DNA of 64,000 nucleotides from Hevea brasiliensis (taxonomy: Eukaryota; Streptophyta; Magnoliopsida; Malpighiales; Euphorbiaceae), in NCBI RefSeq assembly GCF_030052815.1, contig NC_079498.1, positions 74,200,992-74,264,991 on the forward strand, in the 5' to 3' direction. The notes beneath the pieces were generated by a model, which did not search any database, was not told the origin of the DNA, and saw only the letters and a list, made by a program, of their open reading frames with translations. A program made the translations under genes and the position numbers. Positions 21,503-32,125 of this stretch are shown here, one piece after another (position 1 is the stretch's first letter; every line of letters starts with the position of its first letter).

Positions 21503-21917
21503 TGTAATACCCTTACTATAGCAACTCCGTACATTCCACTACTCCGGTGACCGGTGTCAGTATGGACAGCTAGAACGTCTGGAAAAATATCTAAATTAAA
21601 GTGAGGAACCATAATTAACTCAAATATTAATAAGAAAAATTTAGAAAAAATTTTAGAAATAAAATACAACCAAGTTAAATGAGCCGATGCCCTAGCGATG
21701 GGTAACCTAGTGGGAAGTTACGGTTCTCGCAACTAAGAGCCCTAGACCAGAGGGAAAATTCATAAAATAATTTTTAGAACTCTAGAGAAGGGTCATTGAG
21801 GTTCCTATGGCATTAGAATGCCAAAAAAAAGCTTAGAAAAATTTTTCAGTCAGTACAGACAATTTTGGTCTGTTAAGCAAAACGGAGGGCATTTTGGTTA
21901 TTTCGCCTTCAGAGGTG
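21503..21917 (+). repeat. Tek-2 3' LTR, left fragment (415 bp)
   Basis: Starts TGTAATACCCTTACTA and matches 13534-13948 of the 5' LTR. It breaks off after CAGAGGTG, where LCop-2 LTR sequence begins. About 2.1 kb of LTR (the counterpart of 13949-16053) is missing. Confidence 0.9.
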
Positions 21918-23507
21918 TATGGGTATATGGGCATGTGTTGGCTCCTACTAGTTATATATGGAGGTAGGTGTTGATCAAGATGGAATCTATTCCTCTAAGT
22001 AAATAGAGATAAAATCCTATGTTCATTTAATTGTTCTTGATGTTTCAAGTTCCTGGCCAGGACAGATAGATTTATTCAGAAAAGAGTTTCTAATGAGAAA
22101 ATCTTTTTAATCAAGAACTGGAATTAAAAGAGAACATAATATTCATAGCAAATGGAGTTTGACATAAACCATGACTCCAGCTTGAGTTGGGATTTTGTAA
22201 CAGAGAGATTCTAGTGCATGGTAACATATGATTATAGGTTCATTTAAGGTAAACCTTATTACTAATTGGGTGGCCATGGCATGCTATGCTAGGTGTTAAC
22301 CATGGTCTATGAGATTCATAAAATGATTTAGAGAAATCATTTATGGTAAGAAAGAGTTCTGATGATATTAAGAGTTGATATCATGTCTCATTGTCAATTA
22401 GTGATGAGCCTAGTAAGTCACACACATACACAAGTTATCACCTAATTAAATATGATTTAATTAATTAATTAAAGAGTTTAATTGATTAATTAAATAGGTT
22501 TGGTTTGCAATTAGTTTGCAAAGTCCCTAGCATGACTTGAAACCAAATCTAGATTATTGGATCTATAATATAAGTTAAATTTATATTTAAAGTGTTTAAA
22601 TATGAATTTAATTAATGAGAAATTAATTAATAGAGATTAATTAATTAATTTATATTTGATGTAAATTAATTAGAAGAAGAAAAATAATTATTTTGGGTTG
22701 AGAACTCAAAATTAAGACACAGGGGCATTTTGGTCATTTTGCAGTGTGACACGTGGCACCATGAGATGGTGACACATGGCATAACACATAAGCTTGCCAA
22801 ATGTTTTTTTATCATGTAAGATGATTAAAATCAAGATTACATATAGGTTTGACACTTGGCACAATGAGATTGGGTCACTTAAACCTAGAGCTAATCAAAG
22901 GGTGACATATGGCAAGGGTTTAATGTGTTAACCTAGCTATTTAAGTGTTGTTATGAGAAAATAAAATACAATCAGCAGCCACACTCCTTGGTCACGCCAT
23001 TTTGCAGCCCTCCCTCTATTCTTCTTCATCTCTCATCAATTCAAAGAGATTAGCCATCAATCTCTTGAATTAAGAATGCTAGAAATTGTTTCTAGTGTCC
23101 TGTTTACATCTCTAATCTCTTAAAAGGCAGAACTTGAATTTCTAATTAATAGAAAAGGCTTTAGAAGCTGTTCAAGGGCTGCCATAGGTGTTCTTGGTGT
23201 GGACAAGCTAGAGGGACAACATCTGGTGTCCTGAAGACGAATCTCAAAGGCGCAGACACGCTGCAGTGCATTAAGAGGTTAGTGTAATCGTTCTTGATTT
23301 AATCTAGGGTTCTAAAATTAATCTGATTAATTTTAAAATCTTAAATGGAAAATACAGATCCAAAAACATATTAAAAGAGTTTTAATATGTTGTTTATCAT
23401 TGAAATCAAATAGATAAAAATAAATCTTGCATGGTGCATGTGACCCTAGGTGAAAATTTTTGAATTCAATGGTATAGACTTGTGTTTTTCATGCTTCCGT
23501 TGCTTCA
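21918..23507 (+). repeat. LCop-2 5' LTR, truncated at its start
   Basis: Begins inside the LTR at TATGGGTATATGGGC (the counterpart of 29334) and ends CCGTTGCTTCA. Its length equals that of the matching part of the 3' LTR. The first 515 bp are lost together with Tek-2 LTR sequence, with a 2-bp TG shared at the joint. Confidence 0.92.
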
Positions 23508-23741
23508 ATTGTTGATTATATGATTTAATTGTGTGATTTGATCATGAGATGATTGATCCATTGCTGGTTGGATCAAGAGGTGTGGCGGCATGCTTGATGA
23601 ACTCCAACATGGTGCGCATGGCTTTGGAAGATCATGGTGCGCAAGGTTGTTATTAAATTCTGCAATTGTTGCATGATGAAAGGTTCATCATATGACTAAT
23701 TAAAATGTTTAATTAGGATTTTTAATCACACAATTAAATTA

Positions 23742-24070
23742 TGATTCAAATCAGAATTTTAAAAATTATTTGAATGTGATTCAAATCTGAATTTTAAAAG
23801 TTGTTTGAATGTGATTCAAATCTGAATTTTAAAGTTGTTTGAATCATATTTAAATCTGTTTTTTTAAAATTGATTGAATAAAATTCAGATCTGATTTTTT
23901 AAAAAATGTTTGAATGTGATTCAAATCTGATTTTTTTTAAAAATGTTTGAATGTGATTCAAATCTGAATTTTTAAAGTTGTTTGAATGTGATTCAAATCT
24001 GAATTTTTAAATTTGTTTGAATGAGATTCAAATCTGAATTTTTAAATTTATTTGAGTCATATTCAAATCT
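23742..24070 (+). repeat. Tandem hairpin array in LCop-2 leader
   Basis: A half unit, then nine units of 34-37 bp starting at about 23769, 23803, 23838, 23874, 23909, 23946, 23980, 24016 and 24051. Most have the perfect inverted repeat TTTGAAT-GTG-ATTCAAA. The one at 24016 has GAG in the loop, and those at 23838, 23874 and 24051 have weakened stems. Confidence 0.85.
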
Positions 24071-24844
24071 GGATTTTTAAGTTGAATATGAGATATTCAA
24101 TTTAATTTAAGTATGCATGTTTTATTTAATTATTAAATAGTGATATGCATGATGGATGATCATGGACTATAAAAGACCAATGTGATTGGATTTATTTCTT
24201 TTATGTTTCTTTGGGATTGTAAATTAATTAATTTATTTTAATTTATTTTGGGCATGTATTATTAAGTTTGTAATAATTTTTGGGTTGTAATTTCATTTAT
24301 TTAAGTTCTTGTAAATTCGCCTTGGTATGCCAAGGATTACTATGTAATATTGGATTGCAAGAAGTTCAAGGAGGTCAAGAGCATTGGTGGGACCAGTGGG
24401 AGGAATTCAAGATTAAGTGTTGATTATGTACTCCTTCAGCAACTCTTGTAAAATGAATGAATGAAATACACCTAGGAATGCCCTGATTCAATTCTTGGTG
24501 GCTCAGAATTGAATCCCTTAGAAAGTCCATGATCATACCATATTTATTGCTTATCCATGAATGCATGAGATGTATGGGAATGTATGCTATTATATGATAT
24601 ATGCATGCTAATTGGATAATGTGCAAAGTGAGACCTTAATAGTAATTAGAATGACCATAAAATCTTCCAAACAAATGATTAAGTTGGAAATCCTATAATT
24701 AAAGTAATTATAACATAGGCCCTCCATTGGGGCAATTATTTTAAGAAATTTTAAATAGTTGCATGAGATGCAATTAATTTAAGAGATTTTCTTAAGAATA
24801 ATTGTTAAGCATGAGATGTTGTAAATATGTAAATGGTTTGGTGG

Positions 24845-25060
24845 CCAATATTGGATGTACCTGAGGACATTAAAATTATTTACATAATTACTGGCTCAAT
24901 GGGATCAACTTAACTAATGCAAGATAAGTCAATAATGGATGTACCTGAGATTTTGAGCATTAGGGGCTAGGTAAAGGATTGAACCTCACATGAGATGTGA
25001 TGGGCAAGGAGTTGCTCACTTATAGTTTATTGTAATTCCAATAATGGATGTACCTGAGGA
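24845..25060 (+). repeat. Three copies of a leader motif in LCop-2
   Basis: CAATAATGGATGTACCTGAG or a close variant lies at 24845-24867, 24930-24950 and 25038-25060, about 200-400 bases before the gag start. LCop-1 keeps the same three. Confidence 0.75.
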
Positions 25061-25260
25061 TGATCAATAGAATTATAAGAATTCAATCACCCACTAGAAA
25101 TCCATCCAACTAGGATTTCCGTTTCCTACTTTGGAAGTGTAGGATTCGCTAAGTTAGTGGGAGGACCAATTTGATTAAAAGACCATAATCATTTTGGTTA
25201 ATTACATGATACATTTACTAATTAATCTGGTTATTTTCTGCAGTTAATTTTCTGATAAAA

Positions 25261-26100
25261 ATGAGCACAAAACAACCACCACCATCCAATATCCTTGCGA
25301 GCATACTTGATCACAATAGGTTGATAGGACCAAATCTGTCTGATTGGCTAAGAAATTTGAAGCTTGTCCTGAACCTTGAACATATAGGATATGTTCTAGA
25401 TTCAAATGTTCCTGGTCCCTTACCTCCAGAGGCCACACAAGAGGAACATGATACTTTGGACAAGTGGAAGGAGCATGATATGAGAGCTAAGTGTTACATG
25501 CTTGCTTCCATGAGTAATGAGTTACAGAAGCAACATGAGAACATGCAGAGTTCGAGTGAGATCCTCCTTCACCTACAAGAGTTGTATGGTGAGCACAGCA
25601 GGAATGCTAGGTATGAGACATCTAGACAACTATTCCGTATGAGGATGTCTGAGGGACAGAATGTTGGGGATCATGTCCATAAGATGATTCGGCTGATTGA
25701 GCTGTTGGAACATCTTGACTTGAACATGGATTTCCAACTACAGATGGATTTGATCCTTCAGTCCCTTCCTGAGTCTTTTGGGAATTTTGTTACAAATTTC
25801 CATATGACTAAACAGGAATGCACCTTAGCTGGTTTACTCAACAAGCTGGTTATTGCCTAAAAGAATATGCCAGGCAATAAAGGGAAAGAGGTAGCTTTGG
25901 TTGCATCTTCTTCTGCTGGAAAGTCCAACAAGAAGAAGGGTAATAAGAAAAAGAAACCTCAGATTCCTGGTCCTTCCAAGAAAATAGCTAAACAGAAAAG
26001 GAAGACTAAAGCTAAGGGAGGCAAAAGAAAGTGTTTCCATTGCCAACAGGAAATTGTTTCCATTGCCAGTAAGAAAGTGTTTCCACTGCCCAGAGTATAG
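25261..26100 (+). pseudogene. LCop-2 gag with rearranged zinc knuckle
   Basis: The ATG at 25261 opens MSTKQPPPSNILASIL. The capsid part is open for 199 codons (WLRNLKLVL, ARYETSRQLFRMRMSEGQNV, LLEHLDLNMDF) and ends at a TAA where LCop-1 has a Gln codon. The basic stretch and knuckle follow in the same frame, but the knuckle starts KCFHCQ and then repeats a GTTTCCATTGCC block three times, losing the His and last Cys. The protease that should follow is gone: sequence jumps from the knuckle to just before the integrase zinc region. Confidence 0.88.
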
Positions 26101-26122
26101 CAATCTAAATTAATGCAATGCC

Positions 26123-27068
26123 ATGGTGAAAAACAACTCAAGTTCAAAATATATTTGGCACTTAAGGTTATTTCATGTTGCAGAAGATAGGATTGCAAAA
26201 CTGGAGAAAATGGGGATTCTATCCTCATTGGGCGCTGAGCCTACTCCAACTTGTGAATCTTGCCTTCAGGGCAAAATGACTAGATCACCCTTTGTTGGAC
26301 AAGGGCTAAGAGCTAAAAATATTTTGGAGCTAATACATAGTGATGTATGTGGTCCATTTAAGGAAATGGCTAGAGGGATTTTCATTATTTTATTACCTTT
26401 ACTGATGATAAATCAAGGTTTGGGTATTTGTATTTGATGAAATACAAACATGAATCTTTTGAAAAGTTCAAAGAATTTAAATCTGAAGTAGAAAATCAAA
26501 CAGGAAAGAATATTAAAGCTCTTCGATCAGATCGTGGAGGTGAATATTTGAGTACTGAATTTGATGAATACTTGAGAGAGCATGGCATTGTTTCTCAGCT
26601 GACTCCTCCAGGAACGCCACAGCTGAATGGTGTATCTGAAAGGAGAAATCGTACCCTATTGGATATGGTACGTAGTATGATGAGCTATACTGATATGCCA
26701 ATCTCCTTTTGGGGATTTGCATTAGAATCATCTTTGTATATTCTGAATAGGATTCCATCACAATCAGTTTCTTCCACACCTTATGAGATATGGCATGGAA
26801 GAAAATCAAGTTTTAAGCATGTTAAGATTTGGGGTTGTTCAGCTTATATCAAAAAGTTAAACACTGATAAATTGGAGACCATATCAGAAAAGGGTCGATT
26901 TGTTGGATATCCAAAATATAGTTTTGGATATTATTTTTATTTGCCTACTTCACAAAAGGTTGTGATAAGTAGAGATGCCACATTTCTTGAACAACAGTTT
27001 GTTCAAGAAGGAGGCAAAGAAAGGCAAATAGAGTTAGAATTGGAGAATTCTGACCAACCAATGCATCG
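26123..27068 (+). pseudogene. LCop-2 integrase
   Basis: The zinc region has WHLRLFHVAEDR, with the Cys before the second His changed to Phe relative to LCop-1, and CESCLQGKMTRSPF. The core has IHSDVCGPF, then a frameshift near 26430, then RSDRGGEYL and NGVSERRNRTLLDMVRSMM with the catalytic Glu. The tail has IWHGRKSSFKHVKIWG, GYPKYSFGYYFYLPTSQKV and SRDATFLEQQF. A second frameshift near 27065 separates it from the RT frame. The 216-codon second half is the longest intact integrase part of this family here. Confidence 0.88.
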
Positions 27069-28804
27069 ATGGATATAGATCCATCTAGTCAACCAATACC
27101 CGTTGATGAAACATCTACAGCTGTTCCTCGTAGAACAACCAGGGTATCTCACCCACCAGTGAGATATGGTTTTCTTCATGAAGAAGAACAAGAGTTGTCT
27201 ACTCATGAAGAAGTAGATCATGGAGATGATCCACTTACCTATGAAGAAGCTATATCAGATATAGACTCTTCAAAATGGATTGATGCTATGAAATCCGAGA
27301 TTGATTCCATGTATAAGAATCAAGTTTGGGATCTTGTTGACCCACCTGAAGGTATTATACCTATAGGGAACAAATGGGTTTTCAAGAAGAAAATTGGTTC
27401 TGATGGAAAGGTAGAGACCTATAAGGCAAGGCTAGTAGCGAAAGGGTTTCGCCAAAGGCAAGGAATCAACTATGAGGAGACTTTCTCTCCTGTTGCCATG
27501 CTTAAATCAATTAGGATTTTATTAGCAATAGCTGCATACTATGATTATGAGATTTGGCAGATGGATGTCAAAACAGCTTTTCTCAATGGATACATTGAAG
27601 AAAACGTTTTCATGGAACAACCTAGGGGATTTGAATCCCAAGATGGTTCCAAGGTATGCAAGCTAAAGCGATCCATTTATGGGTTGAAACAAGCTTCGAG
27701 GAGTTGGAACATCCGTTTTGATGAAGCCATTAAATCCTTTGGTTTTATCAAAAATGAGGATGAGCCATGTGTATATAAGAAGGTTAGTGACAGTGCTATC
27801 ACTTTCCTTGTCTTATATGTGGATGACATACTGTTGATGGGTAATGACACAGGTATGTTGACGACTATAAAGGTATGGTTGTCAAATACATTCTCCATGA
27901 AAGACTTAGAGGAGGCAACCTATATTCTTGGAATTCGCATCTATAGAGATAGAGCAAAAAGAATAATTGGTTTATCCCAAAGTCTATACTTGGAAAAGGT
28001 GTTAAAGAGGTTTGACATGCTTGATTCCAAGAAAGGATTGTTACCAGTGAGACATGGTATCCATCTTTCTAAAGAGATGTCTCCAAAGACACCTGAAGAA
28101 AGAGATAAGATGGCCAGGATTCCATATGCTTCGACTATTGGAAGTTTAATGTATGCAATGTTGTGTACTAGGCCGGATATTGCATATGCTGTTAGTTTGA
28201 CTAGCAGGTATCAATCCAATCTAGGTTTGGAACACTGGATAGCTGTCAAGAATATTCTTAAGTACTTGAGAAGAACTAAGGATTTATTCTTGATTTATGG
28301 AGGTGGAGACTTGTAATTGGATGGTTATACTGATTCTGATTTCCAATCAGATATCGATGATAGAAAGTCTACCTCTGGATAATTGTTCATTTGTAATGGA
28401 GGTGCAGTCAGTTGGAAGAGTTCCAAACAGAGCACCACTGCAGATTCCACTACAGAGGCTGAGTATATTGCTGCATTAGATGCTGTAAAGGAAGCTGTTT
28501 GGATAAAGAAGTTCGTGGCAGAACTTACAGTAGTTCCTTCCATTGAGTTAGCAGTTCCACTACACTGTGACAATAATGGAGCAGTCATACAGGCTAAGGA
28601 ACCAAGGTCTCACCAGAAATCCAAACACATAGAAAGGCACTACCACATTATCAGGGATATAGTTGGGCAAGGCGATATAGCCATGCAGAAAAAATAACAT
28701 TAGCTGAAAAACCAGCTGATCCATTCACTAGGCCTTTGTAACAAGCTCAGTTAGACTGACATCTTGAGAAGATGGGTCTAAGGTATTGTAATGAATGGCT
28801 CTAG
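27069..28804 (+). pseudogene. LCop-2 reverse transcriptase and RNase H
   Basis: Open for 415 codons from 27069: the acidic linker, NKWVFKKKIGSDGKVETYKA, WQMDVKTAFLNG, YGLKQASRSW, YVDD at 27816-27827, GLSQSLYLEKVLKRFDM, RIPYASTIGSLMYAMLCTRPD. A TAA at 28314 (a Gln codon in LCop-1) and another stop at 28379 cut into RNase H, which continues with TTEAEYIAA, LHCDNNGAVIQA and KSKHIERHYHIIRD. Further small shifts near 28695 and stops near 28739 precede the natural end at 28804. The RT itself looks intact, so this is the most recently functional coding part in the window. Confidence 0.9.
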
Positions 28805-28809
28805 TGCTA

Positions 28810-28818
28810 GTGGGAGAT
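28810..28818 (+). other. LCop-2 polypurine tract
   Basis: The purine-rich AGTGGGAGAT lies directly before the 3' LTR start TGTTAGTAG. Confidence 0.65.
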
Positions 28819-30923
28819 TGTTAGTAGTATGCCCTCGAGCATATCATTTAGTATGTATCTTGTACATATTTTATTAATAAAAGGCATTTCCACTTTTCCG
28901 TTTACATAAGATATTTATGTGTAATAGAAAAGGTCCATTGATATTTTGTTAGAAATATTATTCTTAAGTTGTTAAGAATATGAGTGACAATATTTCTAGT
29001 ACAAAATATCATAAATAGGTTCGCAATCGAGGATACTTCATAATAAGGACATGACTTATCCAGAAAGATTGTATTCATGTTTGTTCCCAAGTTATTTATA
29101 TGAGATATAAATAAGATGGAATGGTGAGTCTCATGCCATATAACAAACATGATAGGCACTTATAAATGATAAGTAGGCCGAACCAGTGACATTTATGACA
29201 AGCACATGGAGTTTACTCTTGTCAATGTTTTGTCATAAATCATATCAGTGCATATAATCTTTAGACCTGAGATAGCACAGTTATCTTGTATATAGGTAGT
29301 TTGAGTTTGATATTGCTTTCATACTTGTACTATGTATGGGTATATGGGCATGTGTTGGCTCCTACTAGTTATATATGGAGGTAGGTGTTGATCAAGATGG
29401 AATCTGTTCCTCTAAGTAAATAGAGATAAAATCCTATGTTCATTTAATTATTCTTGATGTTTCAAGTTCCTGGCCAGGACAGATAGATTTATTCAGAAAA
29501 GAGTTTCTAATGAGAAAATCTTTTTAATCAAGAACTGGAATTAAAAGAGAACATAATATTCATAGAAAATGGAGTTTGACATAAACCATGACTCCAGCTT
29601 GAGTTGGGATTTTGTAACAGAGAGATTCTAGTGCATGGTAACATATGATTATAGGTTCATTTAAGGTAAACCTTATTACTAATTGGGTGGCCATGGCATG
29701 CTATGCTAGGTGTTAACCATGGTCTATGAGGTTCATAAAATGATTTAGATAAATCATTTATGGTAAGAAAGAGTTCTGATGATATTAAGAGTTGATATCG
29801 TGTCTCATTGCCAATTAGTGATGAGCCTAGTAAGTCATACACATACACAAGTTATCACCTAATTAAATATGATTTAATTAATTAATTAAAGAGTTTAATT
29901 GATTAATTAAATAGGTTTGGTTTGCAATTAGTTTGCAAAGTCCCTAGCATGACTTGAAACCAAATCTAGATTATTGGATGTATAATATAAGTTAAATTTA
30001 TATTTAAAGTGTTTAAATATGAATTTAATTAATGAGAAATTAATTAATAGAGATTAATTAATTAATTTATATTTGACATAAATTAATTGAAGAAGAAAAA
30101 TAATTATTTTGGGTTGAGAACTCAAAATTAAGACACAGGGGCATTTTGGTCATTTTGCAGTGTGACACGTGGCACCATGAGATGGTGACACATGGCATAA
30201 CACATAAGCTTGCCAAATGTTTTTTTAATCATGTAAGATGATTAAAATCAAGATTACATATAGGTTTGACACTTGGCACAATGTGATTGGGTCACTTAAA
30301 CCCAGAGCTAATCAAAGGGTGACATGTGGCAAGGGTTTAATGTGTTAACCTAGCTATTTAAGTGTTGTTATGAGAAAATAAAATACAACCAGCAGCCACA
30401 CTCCTTGGTCATGCCATTTTGCAGCCCTCCCTCTATTCTTCTTCATCTCTCATCAATTCAAAGAGATTAGCCATCAATCTCTTGAATTAAGAACGCTAGA
30501 AATTGTTTCTAGTGTCCTGTTTACATCTCTAATCTCTTAAAAGGCAGAACTTGAATTTCTAATTAATAGAAAAGGTTTTAGAAGCTGTTCAAGGGCTGCC
30601 ATAGGTGTTCTTGGTGTGGACAAGCTAGAGGGACAACATCTGGTGTCCTGAAGACGAATCTCAAGGCGCAGACACGCTGCAGTGCATCAAGAGGTTAGTG
30701 TAATCGTTCTTGATTTAATCTAGGGTTCTAAAATTAATCTGATTAATTTTAAAATCTTAAATGGCAAATACAGATCCAAAAACATATTAAAAGAGTTTTA
30801 ATATATTGTTTATCATTGAAATCAAATAGATAAAAATAAATCTTGCATGGTGCATGTGACCCTAGGTGAAAAATTTTGAATTCAATGGTATAAACTTGTG
30901 TTTTTCACGCTTCCGTTGCTTCA
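28819..30923 (+). repeat. LCop-2 3' LTR (2105 bp, complete)
   Basis: Starts TGTTAGTAGTATGCC and ends CCGTTGCTTCA. A TATTTAAG box near 30356 sits at the place of the LCop-1 TATATAAG. Together with LCop-3 on the opposite strand it forms a long inverted repeat. Confidence 0.93.
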
Positions 30924-31561
30924 GCTTTTTGCCAGGCGTAGGTTCTGGAGAGACCGATCGAGAGCCCAGTAGATCACAGACTGGGTGAGATCTTCTGCAG
31001 TTCTATATAGTGTCTGTGTCACCTCACCGACATCAGTGCATTAGTAGGACACTAGGTTTCATTTTGGGTATTTTGTAATTAACTTTTATTTTATCATGTG
31101 AAATTGAGACTCATGTAATGTATTTTGTTATCAATTTAATAGTGGAAATTATGTTTATGAATGAAAAAGTGAATATTTATTGATAACTTTTACATGAATA
31201 TCATATGAAATGAATGATTGAGAAATGGAAATGTCGTTGAAAAATATTGAGATTTTGTTGATGAAATGGAGTTTGGGTGTGATTGAAAATTTTGAAAGTG
31301 TTTTTCACAGGTTCCGAAGAACTATTTTATCCATTTTTAGCCAGCATTCTACCTGATTTCCTATAAAATTTATGAAACCTCAAATAAATTATAATTTCAA
31401 TAAATGACTTCAATGAATTATATTTCACAAATTGTACTTCATAGCTATGATAAAAATAAATTAAGGAAGAATCAAAAATGATTGAGATAAAATAGAGTGT
31501 TCCGGTACACTGTGTGACATATCTTACTCGGCTATACTGCAGACGGGTAAGGGGTGTCACA
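30924..31561 (+). repeat. Tek-2 3' LTR, right fragment (638 bp)
   Basis: Resumes at GCTTTTTGCC, the loop and right arm of stem 2 of the two-hairpin block, and runs to GGGGTGTCACA. It matches 16054-16652 and is followed by the CATAC duplication. Confidence 0.92.
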
Positions 31562-32125
31562 CATACCAAGCTCTAAGAGCTTGTTTCAAACCATACAAGG
31601 CTTTAGTCAATTTAAAAACATGGTTTGAAAACTCATGATTTTCAAAACCAGGAGGTTACTCAACATATACCTCCTCATCAATAAAACCATTTAGAAAAGC
31701 ACTTTTAACATCTATTTGGAAAAGCTTAAAATTCATGAATGATGCATATGAAAGCAAGATTCTATTGGCTTCTAATCTAGCTATGGTGCAAAGGTTTCAT
31801 CATAGTCAATGCCCTTATCTTGGTTATAGCCTTTGGCTACTAACCTAACTTTATTCCTAGTTATGTTTCCATCCTCATCTATTTTGTTTCTAAACACCCA
31901 TTTGGTGCCTATGGATGGATGGTCCTTTGGCCTAGGAACTAAGGTCCAAACCTTATTCCTTTCAAACTGATTGAGCTCCTCTTGCATTGCAAGTACCCAA
32001 CTCTCATCATTAATGGCCTCATATATACTCCTAGGTTCTATTTGAGATATGAATGCAAGGTTTTTACATATATTTCTAAGAGAGGATCTAGTTGTTACCC
32101 CTTTTGATGTATCACCAATGATTAG
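31562..32125 (-). pseudogene. Sire-1 RT N-terminal half
   Basis: In the minus direction: the remainder of a DTSKGVTTRSSL linker, then SWVLAMQEELNQFERNKVWTL with IGTKWVFRNKIDEDGNITRN, LVAKGYNQDKGIDYDETFAP, a frameshift, a region rich in AFLNGF-type RT motif, and [12 protein letters not shown] at the Tek-2 junction. It continues at 13533 once Tek-2 and one CATAC are skipped. It has a stop in the palm region before the PPGF motif. Confidence 0.88.

Larger units (their letters stand above)
23508..25260 (+). other. LCop-2 leader, primer site deleted
   Basis: The LTR end is followed by ATTGTTGATTATATG. LCop-1 has ATTGGTATCAGAGCC and about 25 more bases at this spot, so the primer site has been cut out. 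The rest aligns to the LCop-1 leader, including the hairpin array and the three leader motifs. No credible gene is present. Confidence 0.8.
21918..30923 (+). mobile_element. LCop-2: long-LTR Copia in the Tek-2 3' LTR, 5' LTR truncated
   Basis: Plan: 5' LTR remnant (1590 bp, first 515 bp lost), leader without primer site, gag, a damaged zinc knuckle with the protease segment deleted, integrase, RT, RNase H, polypurine tract, complete 3' LTR. It is the same family as LCop-1. Counted by eye, the two LTRs differ at roughly two dozen sites over 1.6 kb, so it is among the younger insertions here. Loss of primer site and protease means it could not transpose by itself even with intact reading frames. 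Confidence 0.92.
13534..31561 (+). mobile_element. Tek-2: Tekay-type chromovirus carrying LCop-2 in its 3' LTR
   Basis: Plan: 5' LTR (13534-16652), primer site, gag, protease, RT, RNase H, integrase with chromodomain, polypurine tract, 3' LTR (21503-21917 plus 30924-31561). The target duplication CATAC is at 13529-13533 and 31562-31566, and dropping it joins the two halves of the Sire-1 RT in frame. Gypsy order (RT before integrase) plus a C-terminal chromodomain and LTRs over 3 kb point to Tekay/Del. Coding sequence is interrupted at least eight times, so the copy is dead. Confidence 0.92.

Noticed and set aside
23742..24070. CRISPR-like spaced repeat array
   Set aside because: Units are contiguous, spacers are not unique, and the array is part of a plant retrotransposon leader found twice in the window.
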